Assembly: GCA_018240285.1 (NCBI GenBank)
Contig: JAFEGA010000015.1
Span: 42,499-106,498 of the forward strand
Reading direction: 5' to 3'
Length of the DNA stretch: 64,000 nucleotides
DNA from: Pseudomonadota bacterium
GTDB lineage: Bacteria > Pseudomonadota > Gammaproteobacteria > Burkholderiales > Nitrosomonadaceae
This document shows, in pieces, positions 1 through 8,798 of this stretch (positions are counted from its first letter, which is position 1; each line of letters begins with the position of its first letter). The notes beneath the pieces are model-generated. The model saw only the letters and a list, made by a program, of their open reading frames with translations, was not told the origin of the DNA and did not search any database. Both the position numbers and the translations under genes were made by a program.

Positions 1-744
1 AACGGCTTCGCTGGTGCCGTTACGCTGATCGACGACGATATGCCCATCCTTCAAACGTATTAAGCGCTTCGCGTAAGCCGCGATATCGTCTTCATGCGTC
101 ACCAGCACGATAGTCATGCCTTGATCGCGATTCAATTGTTCAAACAATTGCATGATTTCGCGGCTGGTTTGCGTATCCAGATTGCCGGTGGGTTCGTCAG
201 CCAGAATCAGCGGCGGTCGGTTGACCAAGGCGCGGCTGATCGCGACCCGTTGCTGCTGGCCGCCGGACAACTGATTCGGCAGGTGCATGGCGAAATTTTC
301 CAATCCGGTGCGGCGCAGTAATTCCAGCGCTTGCTGGCGGCTTTGTGAGCGGCTCGCACCGGCGTAGAGCAGTGGTGTGGCGACATTATCCAGCGCGGTC
401 ATGCGTTTGAGCAGATTAAAACCTTGAAACACGAAACCGATGCTCTGATTGCGGATATGCGCCAATTCATTACCCGACAATGCCGCGACATTTTTCCCGG
501 CGAGCCAGTACGATCCGCTGGTCGGCGTATCCAGGCAACCCAGGATATTCATCAGCGTGGATTTGCCGGACCCGGAATGTCCCATGATGGCGACAAACTC
601 GCCTTGGTTGATCGTCAGATTGATATTGAACAGCACTTGATTGGAGATGGTTTGGCCGTTTGCATCTTGCAGGCTGTAGCTTTTGCACAGATCCTCGATT
701 TGGATGAGCACACCGGGAGCGGGTGCAGCCTGAACTGAGGACAT
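1..744 (-). CDS. MacB/LolD-type ABC transporter ATP-binding protein (3' end outside window)
   Basis: The ATPase domain of a MacB-like export system, expected to power release of a substrate through a periplasmic adaptor and outer-membrane channel. All ABC motifs are visible: Walker [11 protein letters not shown]-loop in GFVFQG, signature LSGGQQQR, Walker [13 protein letters not shown] and H-loop VTHE. The ATG at 744 overlaps the stop of the upstream adaptor gene (TGATG), so the two are translationally coupled. The reading frame stays open to base 1, leaving 248 codons; whether it continues into a fused MacB permease or the permease is a separate gene cannot be seen. The family call is secure, the substrate is not. 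Confidence 0.93.
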   Translation of the reverse strand, partial: MSSVQAAPAPGVLIQIEDLCKSYSLQDANGQTISNQVLFNINLTINQGEFVAIMGHSGSGKSTLMNILGCLDTPTSGSYWLAGKNVAALSGNELAHIRNQSIGFVFQGFNLLKRMTALDNVATPLLYAGASRSQSRQQALELLRRTGLENFAMHLPNQLSGGQQQRVAISRALVNRPPLILADEPTGNLDTQTSREIMQLFEQLNRDQGMTIVLVTHEDDIAAYAKRLIRLKDGHIVVDQRNGTSEAV

Positions 745-1889
745 CAGAACACCCTCAACTTGAACTTGCTGTCCGATTCTTTCTTATCCGCCACTTCGCT
801 GATGATGACCTTATCGCCCGGTTTAATTTCGCCGCCGGTGATCTCGGTGTAATTGCCATCGGTGATTCCCGTTGTTACATGGACAGATTCGGGGCGATCT
901 TGCGACAGCAGGTACAGCGTAGCTTGATTCGGCGCCCGGGCTGTTTTAGCGCTTTCACCCGGTTCGGCATCTTTAGGCTGATAGCGCAGCGCCGCGTTGG
1001 ATACACGCAAAATATCGTTTTTTTGCATGACGATGAAATTGATATTGGCCGTCATGCCGGGCAGCAGCGCACCATCATCGTTATCGACCATGGCGACGAC
1101 GTTATACGTAACGACATTTTCCTGAATGGTCGGATTGAGCCGGATTTGCTTGACCTTACCGGCAAATTTGCGTTGCTGGAAAGCGTCGACGGTAAAGTTG
1201 ATCAGTTGATCGATATGCAGTTGGCCGATATCGGCTTCCGCGACGCTGATATTGACTTGCATCTGGCGCAGATCCTGGGCAATTTGAAACAACGTCGGCG
1301 TTTGAAAATTGGCCGCGACAGTCTGGCCGATGTCGACATCACGCGCGATGACCACACCGGAAATCGGCGAGCGGATCACACTGTAGTTGAGATTGGCTTG
1401 GTCGCGATCGACTTGCGCTTTACTGACGACCACCTGAGCGCGTGCCGCTTCGGCTTCCTGCTCGGCAATTTCCAATGCTTCCGGCGAAATGAAATCTTTT
1501 TCTCTCAACAAACGCTGGCGTTTTAATTTGCTTTCGGCGATTTTTGCCGCGGTTTGCGCGCTGAACAAATTGGCCTTGGATTGCTGCAACTGCGCGCGCA
1601 ATAACGCGGGGTCGAGTTCGGCCAGTACTTGGTTGATTTCCACGTGATCGTTATAGTCGGCGTGCAATTTTGCCACAGTGCCGGAAACCTGGGTGCCGAC
1701 GTTGACCAGAATCACCGGCGTTAATGTGCCATTGGCGGAAATAGTTTGGATGATGTCGCCGCGCTCGATGGTACGGGTTTTATATTGACTGGCTTTCGCT
1801 TCTTTTTTACCGCCGCTATACCAGAATGCCGCCGCTGCGGCAATCACGATGATGACTAAGAGAGTTTTCCGGGTGTTGAGAGTGCGCAT
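744..1889 (-). CDS. MacA/HlyD-like periplasmic adaptor subunit
   Basis: Membrane-fusion protein of 381 residues that links an inner-membrane exporter to an outer-membrane channel. It has one N-terminal membrane anchor (about residues 9-24), then a beta-barrel/lipoyl hairpin domain (VGTQVSGTVAKL near residue 65), a long Q/A/E-rich alpha-helical hairpin (about 95-160) and the returning lipoyl half (IRSPISGVVIARDVDIGQ). This order matches MacA. It precedes and overlaps the ATPase gene, as in macAB operons. The start is ATG at 1889. The substrate (macrolide, peptide or lipid) cannot be inferred. Confidence 0.92.
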   Translation of the reverse strand: MRTLNTRKTLLVIIVIAAAAAFWYSGGKKEAKASQYKTRTIERGDIIQTISANGTLTPVILVNVGTQVSGTVAKLHADYNDHVEINQVLAELDPALLRAQLQQSKANLFSAQTAAKIAESKLKRQRLLREKDFISPEALEIAEQEAEAARAQVVVSKAQVDRDQANLNYSVIRSPISGVVIARDVDIGQTVAANFQTPTLFQIAQDLRQMQVNISVAEADIGQLHIDQLINFTVDAFQQRKFAGKVKQIRLNPTIQENVVTYNVVAMVDNDDGALLPGMTANINFIVMQKNDILRVSNAALRYQPKDAEPGESAKTARAPNQATLYLLSQDRPESVHVTTGITDGNYTEITGGEIKPGDKVIISEVADKKESDSKFKLRVF

Positions 1890-1964
1890 GCAACAATACG
1901 TTTAAAAATGTTCAAGGGATGCCATGATAGCGGTAATTGCCGGGCGGGAAACGGCTACGGACAC

Positions 1965-3479
1965 TTATTTTTCTTTTTCTTCTTCCTCGACGAGCGCTTT
2001 CATCTGTTTCAGGCGCGCTTCGATGCTCGACAGTTGATAAAAATTGCCATTATCGCTTTGCAGCGCGATTTTCAATTGATCCGCGGCGGCTTTGAAGTGA
2101 TTCTTGAGAAAATACACTTCCGCCAGCGCGCGATGCTCGAGCATTTTGTTACCAAGCAGCGAATAACATTGCGCCTGCAAGTTGTACAGTTTCGGGTCGT
2201 TCTGAATCGCTTGCAGCAGTTGGTTGATAAATTCCAACGCAGTTTCGGTTTGCTTGTTTTGTATCAGCGCATTGGCATAGCCGTGGATCAGCGCGCGGTA
2301 CTGCGGATACACCTTCAGTGCGGTTTTGTAGGTCGTGAAGGCTTCGGCGGTTTTGCCGTTGGCCAGCTTCACACTGGCGGATAATGTTTCGATCATCGCA
2401 CCGGCGATGATATTTTTATGTTCAACCCGAATGGTTTTTCCCAACGGGTGATCCGTCAGAACCGCGGATTGCGAATCGCCGTGCAGCAGTTGATATAGAT
2501 GCGCCAGCTCGGCATCTGCCTGCTTGTATTTTTTATTGCGCAACAGTGCATGGATATAACCGTAGCGCTCAACCGCCTCATTCGCATAGCGCTTCTCATC
2601 CAAACGGGTTTTGAATTGCACCACGGCATCATGCGGTTTACCCTGGAATGCGCGCAACTTGGCGCGCACCAGCAAAAAATCGATGCTGTCGGGGACCTGT
2701 CGGTAAGGCATTTCGCGCGTGCGGTTCTGGATGTCCGCGATACGTTCATACGTGATCGGGTGGGTGCGCAAGTAGGAGGGCGCGCCATTTTCATGAAAAC
2801 GTCCGGATTTTTGCAAGCGCTCAAAGAAAGTGGTCATTCCTTGCGGATCGAATCCGGCGTCCAACAGGATATTCAGACCGATCCGGTCGGCTTCCTTTTC
2901 GTGATTGCGGGTGAAGTCCAGCTTCGATTGGATCATGCTGGCTTGCGAAGCAATCAAAACTGCTTGGCTGGCCTGCGGATTGTTGGAGCGCGCGGCGACA
3001 ATCGCCACGGCCAGCGCGGCCAGCGATTTGACCAGATCGAATTTTTGCGACGCGATCATGCGCGCCAAGTGTTTCTGTGTCACATGCGCAATTTCATGCG
3101 CCATCACCGCCGCCAATTCGGATTCGCTTTGCGCAGCAATAATCAATCCGCTATTGAACCCCATGAATCCGCCCGGCAAAGCAAACGCATTGATCGACGG
3201 ATCCTCCACCGCGAAAAACTCAAATAACTGATTCGCATCGGCCTCGTCGGAATTGACGATCAGGCGATGGCCAAGATTGCTGAGATAACTGGCAATCTCC
3301 GGATCATCCATATAACTCGGATCGGCACGGATTTGCCGCATGATTTTCAAACCAAGCTGGCGTTCTTCATGCGCCGATATGGTGGCGCGCGACACATCGC
3401 CCAGGTTGGGTAGTTCGTGCGCCAAAGTATTCGCGGGAAATGCAAAGGACAACGCAATGATCAAGCAGATTAATCTCAT
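1965..3479 (-). CDS. M48 family metalloprotease with TPR tail, BepA/YfgC-like
   Basis: Probable periplasmic zinc protease and chaperone for outer-membrane protein assembly. The first 20 or so residues form a signal peptide ending near TLAHE. The zinc site is MAHEIAHVTQKH (His about 128 and 132), with the third ligand in NHEKEADRIGL (about 194). The C-terminal half is helical and repeat-like, as in the TPR domain of BepA. ATG at 3479 is preferred to an in-frame TTG two codons upstream, giving 504 residues. In the family BepA works with the BAM complex; BamB is encoded at 44-45 kb here, not adjacent. Confidence 0.88.
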   Translation of the reverse strand: MRLICLIIALSFAFPANTLAHELPNLGDVSRATISAHEERQLGLKIMRQIRADPSYMDDPEIASYLSNLGHRLIVNSDEADANQLFEFFAVEDPSINAFALPGGFMGFNSGLIIAAQSESELAAVMAHEIAHVTQKHLARMIASQKFDLVKSLAALAVAIVAARSNNPQASQAVLIASQASMIQSKLDFTRNHEKEADRIGLNILLDAGFDPQGMTTFFERLQKSGRFHENGAPSYLRTHPITYERIADIQNRTREMPYRQVPDSIDFLLVRAKLRAFQGKPHDAVVQFKTRLDEKRYANEAVERYGYIHALLRNKKYKQADAELAHLYQLLHGDSQSAVLTDHPLGKTIRVEHKNIIAGAMIETLSASVKLANGKTAEAFTTYKTALKVYPQYRALIHGYANALIQNKQTETALEFINQLLQAIQNDPKLYNLQAQCYSLLGNKMLEHRALAEVYFLKNHFKAAADQLKIALQSDNGNFYQLSSIEARLKQMKALVEEEEKEK

Positions 3480-3739
3480 GTACAAAACTGACAGCAGATG
3501 GATAGCGAAACCGGTGATTTCCGGGTTGGATTGACCGGCTGAGCTTTGGTTTCTTGCAGATGGGGATTATTTTTTACGATTTCCACAGATTGATCGGGTG
3601 TTCCTAACTCTGGTCTATATGGCGTTTTATGATGTGCTAAAAACATTCTTGTGTTCAATGCGGTACTGTATAAGCAATCTCGGTGTTGTTGACAGGGAGA
3701 TTGATTGAAATAAGTGGCGAGTATTTCATAGGGAATGGC

Positions 3740-4121
3740 ATTATTCAAACATTCGCTGTATAGCCCTTGCCCGCACGGTTTTTACCAATATTGTGATTGC
3801 TGACCTGCCGCTCCAGCACTGTGCTGATGCTAACAAAGCTGCCCCATTAATAAATTCCTATTCCCAATCCAGATCAATGGTCAATGCCTTGAAAGTCCTT
3901 AACCATTTGCTGCTTAATGACCACGCATTGAATCTTTTGCAGATAGAATTCCAGCAGCCGAACGCTGCCGGCAAATCCCGCCATAGGCAACCAATCCGCA
4001 CTCGATACAGCATACCTTCTACCGTCAGGTGCAGATTACGCTTGTTATAAATCATCGTCTCTTGAAGCAGAATCTTCTTCAGTTTCGGCCAGAACTCATC
4101 ATTGAGCATCAATCGGGGCAT
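3740..4121 (-). pseudogene. IS5-family transposase remnant
   Basis: From ATG 4121 the translation begins MPRLMLNDEFWPKL and continues through IYNKRNLHLTVEGMLYR and WRDLPAAFG, typical of the N-terminal region of IS5-family (IS427-like) transposases. The frame ends at a stop after about 87 residues; a decayed continuation (EFINGA, then an IVKTVRARA-like stretch resembling IGKSRAGN) can be followed in the same frame to about 3740. The DDE catalytic core and both element ends are missing. The 260 bases between here and the M48 gene show no convincing coding signal and are probably more debris. Confidence 0.7.
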
Positions 4122-4240
4122 CGCAAACCCGTTTTGTTGGAGATGCGGGAACCTCAATGTTACGAGTTTGCTTCTTTCTATTAAAATGCTTATCTCTAAA
4201 TGTCTACAGACCATAGGAATCTTGCAATTTGTACGCGCAT

Positions 4241-4350
4241 AGTCACTGCAGTTGCAGAGCCTGGAATATATGCCATGCTTAGCAGGGTTAGGGATTATTG
4301 GCGGTGCAAGGGTATTGCTAAAGTTTAATGGAGAGATGACGTTAAAATGA
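4241..4350 (+). pseudogene. 3' remnant of a PEP-CTERM protein gene (frameshifted)
   Basis: Reading the plus strand, VTAVAEPGIYAM is followed after a one-base frame change near 4279 by LAGLGIIGGARVLLKF and a stop at 4348-4350. This is the layout of a PEP-CTERM anchor (VPEPxTYAMLLAGLGLxG plus basic tail), with the first Pro changed to Ala. Nothing of the parent exported protein survives upstream, where the IS5-family remnant begins. A strong terminator follows 43 bases later, consistent with a former gene end. The call rests on motif pattern only. Confidence 0.55.
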
Positions 4351-4392
4351 CCGTAGTTGTAGTATTAATTAATCCTTTATCTGAGACCAGAC

Positions 4393-4430
4393 CCCGTAGA
4401 GCAGTTAACGTTCTACGGGTTTTTTTTATT
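4393..4430 (+). terminator. Rho-independent terminator
   Basis: A perfect 8-bp inverted repeat, CCCGTAGA (4393-4400) and TCTACGGG (4412-4419), with an 11-base loop, is followed by a run of eight T (4420-4427). The T-run makes it a plus-strand terminator. It sits between two converging PEP-CTERM gene remnants. Confidence 0.85.
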
Positions 4431-4492
4431 GTTAACAATAACGAGAGCTTAGGCTCCCGTTCAGAATCAAATCAAAGTAATTGCATTGCTGT

Positions 4493-4826
4493 TTATTTTT
4501 TGCGGCACGCCGAGAATCCCAACAACTCCATTCCTGCTAGACCCATGGCGTAAGTTAATGGTTCTGGAATTGTTGCTGCCGCTTGAGGAAGAAAAACAGA
4601 GCCCCCGAGATCCGCATCCTTGAAAACCAATTACGAAAAATTGATTATCCCTCGCGATGGCTGAAAAATCATTGTCATTGGTTAATATAAGCGTATGGTA
4701 AATTTCTACTCTACGATTACATCATTGCCAAAAGCCACGCCCTCTAGCTTGGCCGGGATTTTTGCATCAGTAATTCGGCTCGTATTTGGCAATGTTCTGA
4801 TGTCAAGGGATAATTGCCAAGATTAA
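4493..4826 (-). pseudogene. Degraded PEP-CTERM protein, phytase-like esterase family
   Basis: Three minus-strand frames together spell the end of an exported protein. The first reads IPAKLEGVAFGNDVIVE, the second YHTLILTNDNDFSAIARDNQ then FFVIGF, and the third GGSVFLPQAAATIPEP then LTYAMGLAGMELLGF and CRKK-stop (stop at 4493-4495). The EGxAFG...TLILTNDNDFS...NQFF pattern resembles the C-terminal part of the 'esterase-like activity of phytase' family, and the tail is a textbook PEP-CTERM sorting signal. At least two frameshifts plus in-frame stops make it a pseudogene; the 5' part is gone. Confidence 0.65.
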
Positions 4827-4907
4827 AAAGGTAGCGAGTGATGGTCAGACAAAGCGGAATTAGGCGAAAAAGCGCGATTTACGAGCAGTAAATGAGCATT
4901 TCGAGCC

Positions 4908-4958
4908 TGACTTCAACGCAGCATGGTTAAGCGCAGCAGTTTTTCAGAGCTTTCCTGG
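4908..4958. repeat. Dispersed repeat, copy 1
   Basis: A 51-base stretch that matches 13450-13500 at about 41 of 51 positions with no gaps; both contain AGTTTTTCAGAG. This copy lies just downstream of the PEP-CTERM pseudogene. It has no open reading frame or inverted ends of its own. Confidence 0.6.
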
Positions 4959-5054
4959 CTGGGGGAGTCTTAAGTGGTTGAGTTGCCTTACACCGGTTGG
5001 TCTTATTAGGAAATTTTTTTTCCAACTCAATGGAGGAGTGCTTTTAACCGGTAT

Positions 5055-5261
5055 TCATTTATCCGAGTCTGTGTTTTTTTCCTTTTCCTTACTATCGGGG
5101 ATAACAGCGTCGGCAATAGCGCCAACAGCTTTAACAGTGACCTTGACTGCCGTCGCAGCGGTAGTGACAGCGGCATCGGCGATTGCCAAGACGGCGCATC
5201 CTGTCAATTGAGCTAGGAGTAGTAATACTGTAAGTAATCTGAAAATAGAAAATATAGACAT
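5055..5261 (-). CDS. Small lipoprotein, NF038104-like
   Basis: A 68-residue protein with a hydrophobic signal (LLTVLLLLAQLTGC) and a lipobox LTGC placing the acylated Cys at about residue 22. The mature part is an Ala/Val-rich amphipathic segment (TTAATAVKVTVKAVGAIADAV) and a short charged tail. The composition resembles a recurrent proteobacterial lipoprotein family of unknown function. It is the only intact gene in the 3.5-6.0 kb decayed region, flanked by a dispersed repeat and an IS5 remnant. Confidence 0.75.
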   Translation of the reverse strand: MSIFSIFRLLTVLLLLAQLTGCAVLAIADAAVTTAATAVKVTVKAVGAIADAVIPDSKEKEKNTDSDK

Positions 5262-5339
5262 GGAATGATGCCGTTAGGAATGGTAGAAAAAGGAAATCGA
5301 GGCAATCGGAATATATTCGTAACACACATTCTATTAATT

Positions 5340-5906
5340 TTATACTCCTATCCTTTTTATTTATGAAGATTGCCCGGTCAGATTTGGCGCATGAATGAGT
5401 GTGGCGCTCACCATGGCGCCTTTGGAAACCAACAACTTCCCGCGCTTTGAGGTGAGCATTGACCGCTTCTAGCAATATCACTGTCAATTCGTGACGTTCC
5501 AAAAGATGACGGAAGTTCAGTATCGTGGTTTCGTCCGGCAGAGCACCGGTAACCCCGCCAAATCCCGCAAAGCGGCGCATACTCTCGATCTCGTACAGGG
5601 CACCTTCCATCTGCCGGTCGGAGAGGTTGAACCAGTTCTGCAGGCAGTAGATGCGGAACATGCTCCAAAGCCGCCATCGGCTGACGGCCCCACCGTCCAC
5701 TCTTGGGGTAATGCGGTTCTATGTGCAACGGCAACACTTGCCAGGGTATCCACCCTTTCCATCTCGCTTAAGAAAACTTCCCGGCGCATCCGGCGTTTCT
5801 TGTGATCGTAGTCTAGGTCGGCAAAGCTTGATGGGTGTGACATAGCGTATTAAGAAGTTGTCAGAAAGGTCATTATCTCAATTTTTGGGATTTGTTCGGC
5901 GATTCC
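5340..5906 (-). mobile_element. Truncated IS5-family insertion sequence with broken transposase
   Basis: The transposase starts at ATG 5843 (MSHPSSFADLDYDHKKRRMR), then needs frame changes to continue as LHIEPHYPKSGR and LSDRQMEGALYEIESMRRFA, followed by LPDETTILNFRHLLERHEL and NAHLKA. This is the N-terminal third of IS5-subgroup transposases. Homology fades near 5340 (VSATLIHAPNLT), before the DDE core. Upstream of the gene, minus-strand GGAATCGCCGAACAAATCCC (5887-5906) resembles the IS5 terminal repeat and abuts TTAA (5907-5910), a fitting YTAR target. The other end is lost, so the element is dead. Confidence 0.8.
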
Positions 5907-6029
5907 TTAAAGAAGGAAGGATGACTGAGAATCCGCTTGTGATAAGTATGCACCGTTGCAAATCACTAAGGCGGCATTGCCACGGATATCGCTGACGGTG
6001 CAATTGATTTGGGCAACTGCGATGCGCAC
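5907..6029 (-). pseudogene. nadE: 5' stub of glutamine-dependent NAD+ synthetase gene
   Basis: GTG at 6029 opens a 40-codon frame beginning VRIAVAQINCTVSDIRGNAA, which matches the N-terminus of the nitrilase-type amidase domain of large NadE enzymes (MKIAxAQINxTVGDxxGNA). Similarity stops after about 23 residues; the rest is unrelated sequence, and the frame ends at the IS5 terminal repeat. The stub starts 20 bases after the phosphohexomutase gene, so the two were probably co-transcribed before the loss. A working copy must lie elsewhere if the cell makes NAD this way. Confidence 0.55.
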
Positions 6030-6049
6030 GACGCGGCAAGCCACTCAGA

Positions 6050-7426
6050 CTAGAACGGCAGTTGCGCGTCCGGTTTTGCTTGCAGTATATTGCGGCGGAA
6101 ATCTTCCTGGATGCGTTGCAGCGCGGCTTGATTATCGGCTTCAAAGCGCAGCACGACGACCGGTGTGGTATTAGAAGCGCGCGCCAGGCCGAAGCCATCG
6201 CGGTACTCAACGCGCAAACCGTCGGTGGTGATGACTTGTTGCGGATTATCGAACTTGGCGCTTTTCTGCAATTGCGCGATCAGCGTGTGATTTTCGCCTT
6301 CGGCTGTACGCACCTGTAATTCCGGCGTGTTGAGACTATCGGGGAGATTTTTTAGCGTGGCGGTGATGTCTTGTTCGCGGCTCAGCAGCTCCAGCAAGCG
6401 TGCCCCGGCGTATAAGCCGTCGTCGAAACCGTACCAGCGTTCCTTAAAGAACAGGTGCCCGCTCATTTCCCCGGCCAATAATGCCTTTTCTTCGATGAGC
6501 TTGGATTTGATGAATGAGTGTCCGGTTTTCCACATCACCGGCGTGCCGCCGTGTTGGCTGATCCACGGCGCCAGATTGCGCGTGCATTTCACGTCGAAAA
6601 TGATTTTTCCGCCGGGATTGCGCGACAGCACGTCGGCGGCGAACAGCATCAGTTGGCGGTCAGCGTTGATGATATGACCATCCTTGGTGACGATGCCGAG
6701 CCGGTCGCCGTCGCCGTCGAATGCCAAGCCGATTTCTGCGTCGCTCGTTTTTAGCGCTTGAATGACATCATTCAGATTATCGGGCACGGAAGGATCGGGG
6801 TGGTGGTTGGGAAAAGAACCATCCACGTCGCAGAACAATTCGGTTACTTGGCAACCCAAGCCGCGATAGAGCGCCGGTGCATAAGCACCTGCTACGCCGT
6901 TGCCGCAATCGACCACGATTTTGATCGGACGCGTGAGCTTGATATCGCCGGTAATCCGCTGCAAGTAGGTTGCGGTGATGTTGTGCTCGGAATAATTGCC
7001 TGCACCCTGTGTCAGATCGTTGTTTTCAATGCGCAGGCGCAGCGCCTGGATGGTGTCGGCCGCCAGCGTCTGGCCACCCAGTACGATCTTAAAACCATTG
7101 TATTCGGGCGGATTGTGGCTGCCGGTGACCATCACGCCGGAATATTGACATAATTCGTGCGCGGCGAAGTACAACATGGGGGTCGCCACCATGCCGACAT
7201 CCACGACATCGATGCCGCTTTTGCGGATGCCGCGTGCCAGCGCTTGCGATAATTCCGGTCCGGATAACCGGCCGTCACGGCCGATGGCGATGGCGGTCAG
7301 ATTCCTAGCGCGTGCTTCGGAGCCGATGGCATGACCGATTTTTTCGACATTTTCCGCAGTGATGGTTTTACCGACAATGCCGCGAATGTCGTAGGCTTTG
7401 AAAATTTCGTGAGGAATGGTTGGCAT
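6050..7426 (-). CDS. Phosphomannomutase/phosphoglucomutase
   Basis: Alpha-D-phosphohexomutase of 458 residues (AlgC/ManB type), interconverting hexose 6- and 1-phosphates for nucleotide-sugar, LPS and exopolysaccharide synthesis. The catalytic phosphoserine loop TGSHNPPEYNG places Ser at 103, the metal loop is DGDGDR (Asp 237, 239, 241), and the sugar-binding loop is GEMSGH; the C-terminal phosphate-binding RASNTTP is also present. Full length. It is followed on the minus strand by the nadE stub and preceded by a zinc-finger gene 106 bases away. Confidence 0.95.
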   Translation of the reverse strand: MPTIPHEIFKAYDIRGIVGKTITAENVEKIGHAIGSEARARNLTAIAIGRDGRLSGPELSQALARGIRKSGIDVVDVGMVATPMLYFAAHELCQYSGVMVTGSHNPPEYNGFKIVLGGQTLAADTIQALRLRIENNDLTQGAGNYSEHNITATYLQRITGDIKLTRPIKIVVDCGNGVAGAYAPALYRGLGCQVTELFCDVDGSFPNHHPDPSVPDNLNDVIQALKTSDAEIGLAFDGDGDRLGIVTKDGHIINADRQLMLFAADVLSRNPGGKIIFDVKCTRNLAPWISQHGGTPVMWKTGHSFIKSKLIEEKALLAGEMSGHLFFKERWYGFDDGLYAGARLLELLSREQDITATLKNLPDSLNTPELQVRTAEGENHTLIAQLQKSAKFDNPQQVITTDGLRVEYRDGFGLARASNTTPVVVLRFEADNQAALQRIQEDFRRNILQAKPDAQLPF

Positions 7427-7532
7427 AGGTTAATCATCCGAAAGAAAGATTGTTGATAAAACGCGATCCACCATCATTGATTCCATCGCTATCGCCGCAA
7501 CGCAAGTTTGCGCAGAAACCGGCAGCTTTACT

Positions 7533-7736
7533 TTAATGATGTCCTGCGACAGCGCCGCCTTTCAATGTGTAATGTGTGCCGCAGTAGGGACAGAGCGCTT
7601 CACCGGTGGCCTCTATCGGGAGAAAAACCCGCGGATGGGTATTCCACAGCTGCATTGCCGGTGTCGGGCAATGCAGCGGTAAATCGTCGGCGGTAACTTC
7701 GATTTCTCGGACTTTGTTATTGCTTTGTTGATTCAT
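7533..7736 (-). CDS. Zinc-finger (CHCC) domain protein
   Basis: A 67-residue protein of the zf-CHCC family, related to a mitochondrial complex I accessory subunit. Putative ligands are His/Cys in LPLHCP and the pair CPYCGTHY. It lies 24 bases downstream of ilvE on the same strand, an arrangement that recurs in betaproteobacteria. No reaction can be assigned. Confidence 0.88.
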   Translation of the reverse strand: MNQQSNNKVREIEVTADDLPLHCPTPAMQLWNTHPRVFLPIEATGEALCPYCGTHYTLKGGAVAGHH

Positions 7737-7760
7737 AAAAATGACTCCAATATAGCTGAA

Positions 7761-8681
7761 TTAAACTAAAGTAAGCCAATCGGCGTGATTGCTTGCCCGG
7801 CCTTTGACGCAATCAAAGAACAAATTTTGTAATTGTGCTGTGATCGGACCACGCTTGCCGGCGCCGATGATGCGATTGTCCAATTCTCGGATCGGTGTGA
7901 CTTCAGCCGCAGTACCAGTAAAAAAGGCTTCGTCGGCGCAATAAATTTCATCGCGTGTGATGCGTTTTTCAATCACCGGAATACCGAGTTCCCCGGCCAA
8001 TTCGATAATCGATGCACGCGTAATGCCTTCCAGGCAGGATGTTAAATCCGGCGTGTACAGTTTGCCTTGCTTAACGATGAATATATTTTCCCCGGAGCCT
8101 TCGGCCACGTAACCTTCCACGTCCAGCAGTAACGCTTCGTCGTAACCGTTCAGCGCCACTTCCTGATTGGCCAGAATGGAGTTGGCGTACGTCGTGACCG
8201 ATTTGGCGCGGCACATATTGATGTTGACGTGGTGCCGGGTAAAGGATGAAGTTTTGACGCGGATGCCGTTTTCCAGGGCTTCTGGCCCCAGATAAGTTCC
8301 CCATGACCAAGCGGCAATGGCGATGTGCACCGATAACGTTCTGGCGGATAAGCCCATCGCCTCGGCGCCATAAAAAGCGATCGGACGGATATATGCGGAC
8401 GACAGTTTATTTTGTTTGACCACATCGCGTTGCGCTTGCATGATTGTGGCCTTGTCGTACGGCATTTTCATCATGAAAATATGCGCAGAATTGAATAGGC
8501 GGTCGGTATGTTCCTGCAAGCGGAAAATCGCCGCACCCTGAGCAGTTTCATAAGCGCGCAGCCCTTCAAAAACACCCAAACCGTAATGCAACGTGTGCGT
8601 TAACACGTGCGTATTGGCATCCCGCCAGGGAACCATTTTCCCGTCATACCAGATCACACCATCACGGTCAGCCATTGACAT
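7761..8681 (-). CDS. ilvE: Branched-chain amino acid aminotransferase
   Basis: Class IV PLP-dependent transaminase of 306 residues that carries out the last step of Val, Leu and Ile synthesis. YGLGVFEGLRAY near the N-terminus, the PLP lysine in NMCRAKSVTTY (Lys160), EGSGENIF and the substrate loop GTAAEVTPI are all typical. ATG at 8681 is followed by a second ATG two codons in (8675); either could be used. The zinc-finger gene follows closely and is likely in the same transcript. Confidence 0.96.
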   Translation of the reverse strand: MSMADRDGVIWYDGKMVPWRDANTHVLTHTLHYGLGVFEGLRAYETAQGAAIFRLQEHTDRLFNSAHIFMMKMPYDKATIMQAQRDVVKQNKLSSAYIRPIAFYGAEAMGLSARTLSVHIAIAAWSWGTYLGPEALENGIRVKTSSFTRHHVNINMCRAKSVTTYANSILANQEVALNGYDEALLLDVEGYVAEGSGENIFIVKQGKLYTPDLTSCLEGITRASIIELAGELGIPVIEKRITRDEIYCADEAFFTGTAAEVTPIRELDNRIIGAGKRGPITAQLQNLFFDCVKGRASNHADWLTLV

Positions 8682-8798
8682 TCAGGAACTCCCGATAAAA
8701 ATTTCTAAAAGGCGCATATTCTAACGTATTTTTACTACAGCGATGAAATACAGCAGCATAAATGGAATTGTTTCACGGCGCGCGAATTGCCATTCACA

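Noticed and set aside
3476..3748. 90-codon minus frame overlapping the start of the M48 gene
   Set aside because: No recognisable motif, overlap with a secure gene, and location in IS debris.
5131..5700. 189-codon minus frame
   Set aside because: It is one frame of the broken IS5 transposase read on through the lipoprotein gene, not an intact protein.
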